Part shown: positions 1 to 5,145 of the stretch, one piece after another
Numbering within the stretch: the stretch's first letter is position 1
How the letters are laid out: each line of letters begins with the position of its first letter
NCBI GenBank assembly: GCA_003235435.1
Contig: QJWF01000241.1
Coordinates: 1 to 5,145, forward strand
Source of the DNA: Nitrosomonadales bacterium
GTDB lineage: Bacteria; Pseudomonadota; Gammaproteobacteria; Burkholderiales; Gallionellaceae
Direction of reading: 5' to 3'
DNA: 5,145 bases
Program-made: the position numbers and the translations under genes
The notes under the pieces: generated by a model
Seen by the model: only the letters and a program-made list of their open reading frames with translations
The model's database searches: none
Told to the model about the DNA's origin: nothing

Positions 1-1
1 A

Positions 2-607
2 AGATCCGGTCATGTACCCGCAAGGGGTACGTCGGCGGGTACCCCGCTGCAGCGCAGCGGTCCTTTCGCAGGGGAAATCAAGGGCTCCGGTCGCTCCATC
101 GCAGGATTGCATCTTCGCGATTCGCTGGACCTGGTCAGCAAACGCCATCCCGAGCTGATAAAAAAGTTCGGCGGGCATGCCGCTGCGGCAGGATTGAGCA
201 TCGCAGAAACTGATTTCAGCAACTTCGCAGCAGCCTTCGAACAGGTATGCAGCGAACTGCTCGGCAAGAAGGATCTGGCGCAGCGAATCGAAACCGATGG
301 CGCGCTGAACAACGACGAGATGAATGTGGAAGTTGCAAGATCACTTCAAGAACAAGTGTGGGGACAAGGCTTTCCTGCTCCGCAATTCAACGATGATTTC
401 ATCGTGCAGAATCAGCGCGTGGTCGGTGAGAAACATCTTAAATTGCGCCTGGGATCGAAGAAAAAACCCATCGAGGCGATACTGTTCGGACACAACGAGC
501 CGCTGCCCGAACGTATCCATGCCGTGTACAGCCTGAGTGTCAATGAATACAATGGCACAGAGAGTGTACAACTCATCGTTCGGCACTGGCGAACTGTGAA
601 AGATTAA
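2..607 (+). CDS. recJ: Single-stranded-DNA-specific exonuclease RecJ, C-terminal part (5' end outside window)
   Basis: RecJ degrades single-stranded DNA 5' to 3' in the cytoplasm during recombinational and mismatch repair. About 201 C-terminal residues are visible, ending in TAA at 605-607. The end of the DHHA1 domain is recognisable: GEIKGSGRSI (codons from about 71 to 103), LHLRDSLDLV just after, and FGGHAAAAGL at 167-196. The remaining ~130 residues correspond to the RecJ OB-fold domain, with GEKHLKLRLG and the late YSLSVNEYNG segment typical of the family. The TTG at 107 is an internal Leu codon, not a start; the frame stays open back to base 2. The catalytic DHH domain lies upstream and cannot be judged. 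Oddity: between an ARG motif (residues 7-9 of the fragment) and GEIKG there are about 15 residues (TSAGTPLQRSGPFA) where family members usually have only a few, and the DNA there is full of inverted repeats. The frame in the first ~20 codons is therefore less certain than the rest. Confidence 0.93.
   Translation, partial: RSGHVPARGTSAGTPLQRSGPFAGEIKGSGRSIAGLHLRDSLDLVSKRHPELIKKFGGHAAAAGLSIAETDFSNFAAAFEQVCSELLGKKDLAQRIETDGALNNDEMNVEVARSLQEQVWGQGFPAPQFNDDFIVQNQRVVGEKHLKLRLGSKKKPIEAILFGHNEPLPERIHAVYSLSVNEYNGTESVQLIVRHWRTVKD
14..60. repeat. Cluster of inverted repeats inside recJ (REP-like or palindromic insertion)
   Basis: Three GTACCC/GGGTAC units and one further hairpin lie within 47 bases. 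GTACCC (14-19) pairs with GGGTAC (25-30) around a 5-base loop. Alternatively GGGGTAC (24-30) pairs with GTACCCC (39-45) around 8 bases. CCGCTG (44-49) pairs with CAGCGG (55-60) around 5 bases. All arms are perfect. The block coincides with extra residues in RecJ and is translated in frame without a stop. It could be a REP-like or palindromic dispersed element that landed in the gene, or only a locally GC-rich expansion. Its copy number in the genome cannot be seen from here. Confidence 0.5.
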
Positions 608-611
608 ATCC

Positions 612-1874
612 ATGGATTTCGGTTTTTTTCAGGGCAACGAAATCGAAGCGCTGCCGCAATTCATCACCAGTCTGGCCATCGGCCTGCTGATCGGCCTGGA
701 GCGTGAAAGAAATCCCTCGGCAAAAGCCGGATTGCGCACCTTCGCGCTGGTCGCGTTGTTCGGCACTTTGACTGCGCTGCTCTCCACAAAACTCGGCTCG
801 CCCTGGCTGCTGATCGCGGGATTGATCGCGGTGGCTGTCATGATCATCGCCGCTTATCTCAACAGCCTGAAAGAAGAAAGCGACCCTGGCACCACCACCG
901 AGATCGCTCTGCTGCTGTGTTACGGTTTGGGTGCGATGGTCTGGTACGGCCTCGCCAAACTGGCCATCATGCTTGCAATCGGGATCACCATCCTGCTTTA
1001 TTTCAAACCCGAACTGCGCGGAATATCGCAGCGGCTCACGCGGCGCGACCTGGTTGCGGTATTGCAATTTGCAGTGCTGACTTTCATCGTGCTTCCGATC
1101 CTGCCCGATCAGAATTTCGGCCCCTACGATGCGTTCAATCCGCACCAGGCGTGGCTGATGGTCGTGCTGATCTCCGGGATCAGCTTGGCGGGATATACCG
1201 CGATGCACACGGTCGGCACACGCTATGGCGCACCGCTGCTGGGCTTTCTTGGCGGCATCGCATCCAGCACCGCGACCACCCTGATCTATGCAAAAAGCAG
1301 TAGGGATAATCAGACCATGGTACACCTTGCCGCATCAGTGATCATTATCGCCGGCATGGTGGTGTTGCTGCGGCTGATGGTGATCGGTGCCGCGCTGGCC
1401 TACGGTGCACTGCCCGGCCTGCTTCCGGTGCTCGCGGGCGGCCTGATTTCGGGTTTGATCGTTGTGTTCTACAACTGGCGCAAGATGAAAAACGCCGATG
1501 ACCTTTTCGTCCCCGAGACTTCCAACCCGGCGGAATTGCACACCGCCCTGGGTTTTGGCTTGCTGTATGTGGTTGTGTTGCTGGGCGCGGCATGGATGAA
1601 AGACATCGCCGGCAGCCAGGGGCTGTATGCCGTGGCATTGGTCTCCGGACTGACCGATGTGGACGCCATCACACTAACCAGCCTTCGGCTGTTCAATCTC
1701 GAGCAGCTGAACGAACTCCAGACCGTCACGGCGATAGCCATCGCCTTGCTGGCCAATCTCGCTTTCAAGTTCGGCATGGTGATATTCATCGGCGGCTGGC
1801 ATCTCGCCAGACATGTTGCAATCGGCTTTGCGGCAATCGCCGCCGGTGTTGCAGCAGGATTGTCGCTGGTGTAG
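612..1874 (+). CDS. MgtC/SapB-DUF4010 family integral membrane protein
   Basis: A 420-residue, strongly hydrophobic protein with roughly 11-13 predicted membrane segments (for example residues 17-31, 42-58, 63-83, 97-131, 147-163, 180-196, 238-287, 310-326, 371-395 and 400-419). The N-terminal part carries the MgtC/SapB signature: IGLLIGLERERN at 23-34, followed by AGLRTFALVALFGTLTALL at 39-57. The C-terminal half resembles DUF4010, with GFLGGIASSTATTL at 211-224 and SGLTDVDAITLTSL at 345-358. Length and two-part order match the family. The biochemical function is unknown. MgtC itself is linked to growth in low magnesium and to virulence, but it is much shorter, so that role should not be transferred here. 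ATG 612 lies 4 bases after the recJ stop, which suggests co-transcription and coupled translation; no strong ribosome binding site is seen (only a weak purine run in the recJ end). The inner membrane is the likely location. Confidence 0.88.
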   Translation: MDFGFFQGNEIEALPQFITSLAIGLLIGLERERNPSAKAGLRTFALVALFGTLTALLSTKLGSPWLLIAGLIAVAVMIIAAYLNSLKEESDPGTTTEIALLLCYGLGAMVWYGLAKLAIMLAIGITILLYFKPELRGISQRLTRRDLVAVLQFAVLTFIVLPILPDQNFGPYDAFNPHQAWLMVVLISGISLAGYTAMHTVGTRYGAPLLGFLGGIASSTATTLIYAKSSRDNQTMVHLAASVIIIAGMVVLLRLMVIGAALAYGALPGLLPVLAGGLISGLIVVFYNWRKMKNADDLFVPETSNPAELHTALGFGLLYVVVLLGAAWMKDIAGSQGLYAVALVSGLTDVDAITLTSLRLFNLEQLNELQTVTAIAIALLANLAFKFGMVIFIGGWHLARHVAIGFAAIAAGVAAGLSLV

Positions 1875-1928
1875 GGGTTAGCATTCCGGCGAGAATCTTC
1901 GCGGGCGAACCCACTGCTGCGGCACGTG

Positions 1929-1934
1929 TATAAT
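1929..1934 (+). promoter_or_regulatory. Candidate -10 box of a prfB promoter
   Basis: A perfect TATAAT lies in the gap between the MgtC-like gene and prfB, which would place the transcript start near 1941. No good -35 hexamer stands 16-18 bases upstream (the bases around 1905-1911 are CGAACC-like), and the TG before the box is not at the extended -10 spacing. The box is flanked by CACG (1923-1926) and CGTG (1935-1938), a small inverted repeat that could be a protein site or chance. The call rests on the hexamer and its position. Confidence 0.45.
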
Positions 1935-1940
1935 CGTGTC

Positions 1941-1979
1941 CTTCTAAGCATAACGACAATTCCTGTTTGTCTTTAGAAG
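1941..1979 (+). promoter_or_regulatory. Hairpin at the predicted 5' end of the prfB transcript
   Basis: CTTCTAA (1941-1947) pairs perfectly with TTAGAAG (1973-1979), and inside it GACAA (1955-1959) pairs with TTGTC (1967-1971). The outer arm begins just where transcription from the 1929-1934 TATAAT box would start, so the 5' end of the RNA would be base-paired. It has no T-tract and is not a terminator. A role in RNA stability or leader folding is inference. Confidence 0.4.
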
Positions 1980-2091
1980 TTTGTTGTTCGGGATGAAGCG
2001 CAAGGAGCCGCGCAGCAAATGACAAGGCATATCGAATTGATAGACGAGGAATGGGCGAGCACGCGACACAGCGATTCGCCCGAACAACAAA
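1980..2091 (+). repeat. Perfect 13-bp inverted repeat enclosing 86 bases in the prfB leader
   Basis: The left arm TTTGTTGTTCGGG (1980-1992) is the exact reverse complement of CCCGAACAACAAA (2079-2091). The right arm ends 17 bases before the prfB ATG. A second pairing, CGAAT (2033-2037) with ATTCG (2074-2078), can stack just inside the right arm. As RNA this would be a long-range stem closing a ~112-base domain that contains the alternative ATG at 2019. As DNA it could be the ends of a small mobile-element relic, but no clear target-site duplication flanks it. A 13-bp perfect match at this distance is unlikely by chance. Confidence 0.6.
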
Positions 2092-2108
2092 TTAATAGAG
2101 ACGAACGA

Positions 2109-3213
2109 ATGGAAGCCGAACAACTCAACACCATCTCCAACCAACTGCAAGACTTGGCGGCACGCAGCGCCGAATTGCGGAGGTATCTTTGACTTCGATG
2201 CCAAACAGGAACGCCTGACCGAAGTATCTGAACTCGCCGAAGACCCGGCCATCTGGCAGGACGCAAAGCGCGCCCAGGAACTGGGGCGCGAGCGCAAGAT
2301 GCTGGAAGGTGTGGTGCTTGGTCTGGGAAAGATCCAGCAGGACCTCAGTGACGCGGGCGAACTGTTCGAGATGGCCCAGGCAGAAAATGACGACGAGAGC
2401 CTGAAAAGCACCGCCGCCGATATACATGACATCGAGAAGCGCGTCGCGGCCATGGAGTTCCGCCGCATGTTTTCCCACCCGATGGACCCGAACAACTGTT
2501 TCGTCGATATCCAGGCCGGCTCAGGCGGCACCGAGGCGCAGGATTGGGCGGCCATGCTGTTGCGCATGTACCTGCGCTACTGCGAACGCAAAGGTTTCCG
2601 GGTCGAAGTGATGGAGCAATCCGATGGCGATGTCGCGGGCATCAAGGGGGCATCGCTCAAGGTGAGCGGCGACTATGCATACGGGCATCTGCGCACCGAA
2701 ACCGGCGTGCACCGTCTGGTGCGCAAATCGCCGTTCGACTCCGGCAACCGCCGCCACACTTCCTTCTCCAGCGTGTTCGTCTATCCGGAAGTGGACGAAT
2801 CCATCGAGGTCGAGATCAACCCGGCCGACCTGCGCGTCGACACCTATCGCGCCTCGGGCGCGGGCGGACAGCACATCAACAAGACAGACTCGGCGGTGCG
2901 CATCACCCACCTGCCGACCAACATCGTGGTACAGTGCCAGAACGACCGCTCGCAGCACCGCAACCGCGCCGAGGCGATGGCGATGCTAAAATCGCGTTTG
3001 TACGAGGAGGAACTGCGCAAGCGCAATGCAGAGAAACAGGCGATGGAAGATGGCAAGACCGACATCGGCTGGGGACACCAGATACGCTCCTACGTGCTCG
3101 ACCAGTCGCGCATCAAGGACCTGCGCACCAATTACGAAGTCGGCAACACCCAGGCCGTGCTGGATGGCGATCTGGACGATTTCATATCAGCCAGTCTGAA
3201 GCAAGGCGTTTGA
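2109..3213 (+). CDS. prfB: Peptide chain release factor 2, expressed by programmed +1 frameshift
   Basis: RF2 recognises UGA and UAA stop codons in the ribosomal A site and triggers peptide release. The zero-frame segment 2109-2189 encodes 27 residues and ends at TGA (2190-2192). Skipping T2190 continues from GAC at 2191 to TGA at 3211-3213, giving a 367-residue protein (E. coli RF2 has 365). The SPF tripeptide that reads the stop codon is at residues 207-209 (2728-2736), and the catalytic GGQ is at 252-254 (2863-2871). The residue matching Thr246 of E. coli K-12 is Ala248 here, the form found in most bacteria. An N-terminal helical region precedes the core (about residues 1-110). ATG 2109 fits the usual MEAEQL start; its ribosome binding site is weak (AGAG, 8 bases upstream). 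ATG 2019 is in the same open frame and would add 30 residues; it has AAGGAG 11 bases upstream but is not expected from the family. Regulation is autogenous: low RF2 raises frameshifting. Confidence 0.97.
2178..2193 (+). other. RF2 programmed +1 ribosomal frameshift site
   Basis: The stretch reads CGG AGG TAT CTT TGA C. The internal Shine-Dalgarno GGAGG (2179-2183) ends 3 bases before the slippery CTT (2187-2189), and the in-frame TGA (2190-2192) is followed by C, the weakest termination context. This is the same arrangement as the E. coli site, with GGAGG in place of AGGGGG. When RF2 is scarce, the ribosome pauses at TGA, the peptidyl-tRNA slips by one base from CUU to UUU, and translation continues with GAC. 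Confidence 0.97.
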
Positions 3214-3295
3214 TTCCTGGCTGAGCACAACAGAAATTTGCAGGCAGAATTTTTCCCGCCATGATCCTGTGAACCAACAACTTGGGTTAAAGCAA
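3214..3295. other. Gap between the convergent prfB and hypB ends, no clear terminator
   Basis: These 82 bases separate two convergent stop codons. The only hairpin-like element is AACCAA / TTGGGTT near 3271-3288 (one extra G), with no following T-run on either strand. A T-run at about 3250-3255 is not preceded by a stable stem. Termination may be Rho-dependent or may occur within the opposing gene. Confidence 0.5.
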
Positions 3296-4213
3296 TCAGA
3301 GCTGAGTTGGGGCAAGTTGTAATTCTGGTTCCGTAATGCAGTATCTGGCAGCAGCCGCATTGCGGCAACCCGACGAGATCCATTCCAGCCATTCCTCCAT
3401 GCCCATTCCGTTTGAGGCCGATACGCGGATCACCCGTATGCCCGGATTGACGCGGCGCGCGTTTTCCTCGGCGAGCCCGGCGTCGAAATCCAGGTGCGGC
3501 AGCAGATCGCATTTGCTGAGCAGCATCAGGCGGGCTGCGCTGAACATGTCCGGGTATTTGAGCGGCTTGTCCTCGCCCTCCGTCACGGAGAACATGACCA
3601 CTTTGTGCGCCTCGCCCAGATCGAAACCGGAGGGACAGACCAGGTTGCCCACATTCTCGATCAGCAGCAGGCTGTCTTCTTTCAAAGCCAGCCGTTGCAT
3701 GGCCTGCCCCACCATGTGCGCATCCAGATGGCAGCCCTTGCCGGTATTGATCTGCAGCGCGGGCGCCCCTGCGGCGCGGATGCGCGCGGCATCGTTGTCG
3801 GTCTGCTGGTCGCCCTCGATCACCGCGAGCGGCTGTGCACCGTTCAGGGCGGCGATGGTCTTGACCAGCAATGTGGTCTTGCCGGAGCCGGGACTGGATA
3901 CCAGGTTGAGCGCAAAGATTCCGTGTTCCGAAAAATAGCGGCGGTTCTCGACGGCATAATCGTTGTTCTTGGCGAGTATGTCGCGCTCGATCCTCACCAT
4001 GCGTGCCTGGCTCAAACCCGGCGCATGCGCACCTGCCGGTCCCACGCCAAAATCCATGCCGCCATGACTATCTGAGTGCTCGTGTCCAGGCGCATGCACG
4101 GCACCCTCCCGATGCGCCCGATATTTCATCTGCTGGCCGGGTTTGCGCTTTTGCGCGGGCGCATGTCCGCCTGTCAGCGTATTCCCCTTTCCGCATCCGC
4201 ATGTCATGCACAT
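3296..4213 (-). CDS. hypB: Hydrogenase maturation nickel-binding GTPase HypB
   Basis: HypB stores nickel and, by GTP hydrolysis together with HypA, delivers it to the large subunit of NiFe-hydrogenase in the cytoplasm. The protein has 305 residues. The start ATG (4211-4213) is fixed by AAGGAGG (4219-4225) five bases upstream and by the conserved MCxxCGC N-terminus; Cys2, Cys5 and Cys7 form the high-affinity nickel site. A His-rich linker follows (His34, 40, 44, 46, 50, 63). The GTPase core has the P-loop SSPGSGKTT (106-114), EGDQQTDND (133-141), the metal-site pair Cys161-His162 in [10 protein letters not shown], and [16 protein letters not shown] (186-201) with Cys193. The base-recognition motif is SKCD (233-236) instead of NKxD, probably a tolerated variant. 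About 25 residues follow the usual C-terminal MEEWLEWI. An ATG two codons later is possible but would lose Cys2. It lies 22 bases after hypA, in the same operon. Confidence 0.96.
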   Translation of the reverse strand: MCMTCGCGKGNTLTGGHAPAQKRKPGQQMKYRAHREGAVHAPGHEHSDSHGGMDFGVGPAGAHAPGLSQARMVRIERDILAKNNDYAVENRRYFSEHGIFALNLVSSPGSGKTTLLVKTIAALNGAQPLAVIEGDQQTDNDAARIRAAGAPALQINTGKGCHLDAHMVGQAMQRLALKEDSLLLIENVGNLVCPSGFDLGEAHKVVMFSVTEGEDKPLKYPDMFSAARLMLLSKCDLLPHLDFDAGLAEENARRVNPGIRVIRVSASNGMGMEEWLEWISSGCRNAAAARYCITEPELQLAPTQL

Positions 4214-4235
4214 GATGTCCTCCTTAAGGGAACTG

Positions 4236-4577
4236 CTATTCCACTTCCAGTTCCTTGACCCGCATCTCTTCGCCGCCGGTAACCCGCACCAAAAAACTTC
4301 CGCAATACGGGCAAGGTTCGTAACGTGCCGCCACCGCCACGCTGCGGGCACACTCCATGCACCACCCCTTTCCGGCTGTCTCGATGATCTCCAGCCGCGC
4401 GTCCCGGGCGACGCTGTCGCGCGTTACGACTTCGAAGCAGAAACGCAGCGACTCCTTCTCCACACCGGCCAACTGGCCGATCTCCAGCCACACCGCGTTG
4501 ACCCGGGCATACCCGTCCGCCCGCGCCCGGTCTTCGATGATTTGCAGGACGCTTTCGGCGATAGACATTTCATGCAC
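4236..4577 (-). CDS. hypA: Hydrogenase maturation nickel metallochaperone HypA
   Basis: HypA binds nickel and passes it, with HypB, into the NiFe-hydrogenase precursor; in some bacteria it also serves urease. The protein has 113 residues, the normal family length. The N-terminal [10 protein letters not shown] carries His2, a nickel ligand. The structural zinc site is CMEC (Cys73, Cys76) with CPYC (Cys89, Cys92). The C-terminus [13 protein letters not shown] is characteristic. The start is GTG (4575-4577), not ATG: an AGAGG (4584-4588) stands six bases upstream, and only this start gives the required Met-His-Glu end. The internal ATG (codon 4) would remove His2. The gene is first in a two-gene operon with hypB and is transcribed away from the efflux adaptor gene. 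Confidence 0.96.
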   Translation of the reverse strand: MHEMSIAESVLQIIEDRARADGYARVNAVWLEIGQLAGVEKESLRFCFEVVTRDSVARDARLEIIETAGKGWCMECARSVAVAARYEPCPYCGSFLVRVTGGEEMRVKELEVE

Positions 4578-4643
4578 GGCAAACCTCTATCTTGTATTCC
4601 TCACTAACGGGACAAGCGTTAACACATGAGCTATGGTGAACCT

Positions 4644-4657
4644 CAATTTCAAAATTG
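4644..4657. promoter_or_regulatory. Palindrome CAATTT-CA-AAATTG, candidate operator
   Basis: Two perfect 6-base arms flank a 2-base centre, about 67 bases upstream of the hypA GTG. Position and symmetry suit a dimeric regulator acting on hypA, but the AT-rich content makes chance symmetry easier. The binding protein is unknown. Confidence 0.3.
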
Positions 4658-4730
4658 GCAATTCCCCGAAGCGGATGCTGTCATGAGCCGGGGATTCATA
4701 ATGATCCGGTTTGCATCGAAATTGCACAAT

Positions 4731-4753
4731 GGGAATGTACAATGGCCATTCCC
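4731..4753. promoter_or_regulatory. Nested palindromes over the candidate -10 of the efflux gene
   Basis: GGGAATG (4731-4737) pairs with CATTCCC (4747-4753). A second perfect 10-base palindrome AATGGCCATT (4741-4750) overlaps it, and the TACAAT (4738-4743) candidate -10 falls inside. Flanking ATTGCACAAT (4721-4730) and GTTGCTCAAT (4754-4763) are near-identical. YbhG-type operons are often controlled by a TetR-family repressor, so an operator here is plausible; this is inference. Confidence 0.4.
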
Positions 4754-4789
4754 GTTGCTCAATACGAACATTCTCACAGGAAGATGACA

Positions 4790-5145
4790 ATGCGACGAAA
4801 ACTTCTCCTCATCCCTGTCGTTGCGATCGTTGCGGGGACAATCGGCGCTTCAACCTGGTATTACTCCAATCACCGCACGGACAGCTCAGATGCATTGACG
4901 CTCTATGGCAACGTCGACATCAGGCAGGTGCAGCTGGCGTTCAACGGCTCTGATCGGATAGCCACGATGCAGGCCAGGGAAGGCGACTCCGTCAAGAAAG
5001 GTCAGTTGCTTGCGACGCTGGATACCGCAAGACTGCAGAGCAATGTCGCTTTGCAGCAGGCACAGCTGTCTTCGCAGCAGCAGGTGGTCGCCCGCATGGA
5101 GGCAGGCAGTCGCCCGGAGGAAATAAGCAAGGCGCAGGCCGATGT
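4790..5145 (+). CDS. HlyD-family periplasmic adaptor of an ABC efflux system, YbhG-like (3' end outside window)
   Basis: Membrane-anchored adaptors of this type link an inner-membrane ABC exporter to an outer-membrane channel. About 118 residues are visible. Residues 4-25 form a hydrophobic N-terminal anchor or signal (KLLLIPVVAIVAG...). LTLYGNVDIRQVQLAF (37-51 region) followed by DRIATM and EGDSVKKGQLLATLD (64-78) is the first half of the biotinyl-lipoyl-like domain as in E. coli YbhG. A Gln/Ala-rich helix starts near residue 80, the beginning of the coiled-coil hairpin; GSRPEEISKAQADV matches the family. The start ATG 4790 is chosen because AGGAAG (4778-4783) lies six bases upstream; the ATG at 4784 directly abuts that site and is too close. 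ABC subunits, usually encoded next, would lie beyond the window. The substrate cannot be told. Confidence 0.9.
   Translation, partial: MRRKLLLIPVVAIVAGTIGASTWYYSNHRTDSSDALTLYGNVDIRQVQLAFNGSDRIATMQAREGDSVKKGQLLATLDTARLQSNVALQQAQLSSQQQVVARMEAGSRPEEISKAQAD

Larger units (their letters stand above)
4578..4789. promoter_or_regulatory. Divergent intergenic region between hypA and the HlyD-type gene
   Basis: These 212 bases must hold the promoters for both directions. No strong -35/-10 pair is seen either way. On the + strand TACAAT (4738-4743) is the best -10 candidate, with TTGCAT (4711-4716) only at an over-long 21-base spacing. The region is richer in A and T than the genes and contains several short palindromes, listed separately. 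I saw no FNR-type (TTGAT-N4-ATCAA) or sigma-54 (TGGCA-N-TTGC) site with proper spacing. Confidence 0.5.

Noticed and set aside
573..1325. Long open frame on the minus strand opposite the MgtC-like gene
   Set aside because: Its composition (rich in Gln, Asp, Arg and His) is typical of an antisense shadow, and it overlaps a clear membrane protein gene.
1886..1904. Rho-independent terminator after the MgtC-like gene
   Set aside because: GCGA...TCGC gives only a 4-bp stem and there is no T-run after it.
1941..2108. 6S RNA or another known structured RNA in the prfB leader
   Set aside because: The length is near that of 6S RNA and there is a long stem, but I cannot recognise the conserved central bulge or a terminator, so no RNA gene is called.
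2544..3224. Alternative 226-residue + strand frame within prfB
   Set aside because: It overlaps the conserved SPF and GGQ regions of RF2 in another frame and has shadow composition (rich in Arg, Gly and His).
3336..4075. Two + strand open frames opposite hypB
   Set aside because: hypB on the minus strand has every family motif; the opposite frames resemble no family I know.
4652..4674. Sigma-54 promoter at TTGGCAATTCCCCG
   Set aside because: The GG element is present, but the downstream GC element is not at the required spacing.
4784..4789. ATG at 4784 as the start of the HlyD-type gene
   Set aside because: The ribosome binding site AGGAAG directly abuts this ATG; the ATG at 4790 has a normal spacing.
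1..5145. CRISPR array, tRNA, rRNA, insertion sequence or tandem repeats
   Set aside because: No regularly spaced repeats, transposase motifs or recognisable RNA genes were found on reading both strands.

Overview
This window of about 5.1 kb (GC-rich, densely coding) looks like chromosomal DNA of a proteobacterium, most likely a betaproteobacterium of the Nitrosomonadales/Gallionellaceae kind. That placement is inferred from the style of the RecJ, RF2 (N-terminus MEAEQL...) and HypB proteins; no marker gene settles it. No rRNA, tRNA, IS element, phage gene or CRISPR array was seen.

Layout, left to right. (1) Positions 2-607, + strand: the 3' part of recJ (single-strand DNA exonuclease). Its first 60 bases hold a compact cluster of inverted repeats. 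(2) Positions 612-1874, + strand, 4 bases after recJ: a 420-residue polytopic membrane protein of the MgtC/SapB-DUF4010 type. (3) Positions 1875-2108: a leader region with a TATAAT box, a hairpin at the predicted transcript start, and a perfect 13-bp inverted repeat with its arms 86 bases apart. (4) Positions 2109-3213, + strand: prfB, peptide chain release factor 2, with the classic programmed +1 frameshift at codon 27/28 (CTT TGA C). (5) Positions 3214-3295: a short gap between convergent genes with no convincing terminator. (6) Positions 4577 down to 3296, - strand: hypA then hypB, the nickel-delivery pair for NiFe-hydrogenase maturation, as a two-gene operon. (7) Positions 4578-4789: a divergent promoter region with several short palindromes. 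(8) From 4790 to the window edge, + strand: the start of a YbhG-type HlyD-family periplasmic adaptor of an ABC efflux system.

How the genes relate. recJ and prfB are neighbours in E. coli (recJ-prfB-lysS). Here a membrane-protein gene sits between them, and the position after prfB is taken by the convergent hypAB instead of lysS. HypA (nickel and zinc binding) and HypB (GTPase, with an N-terminal Cys motif and a His-rich stretch) act together to insert nickel. No hydrogenase structural gene or hypCDEF lies in the window. The YbhG-like gene starts a separate transcription unit.

Nothing here is clearly a new multi-gene system. The least explained structures are the hairpin block inside recJ, the long inverted repeat in the prfB leader, and the palindromes between hypA and the efflux gene.
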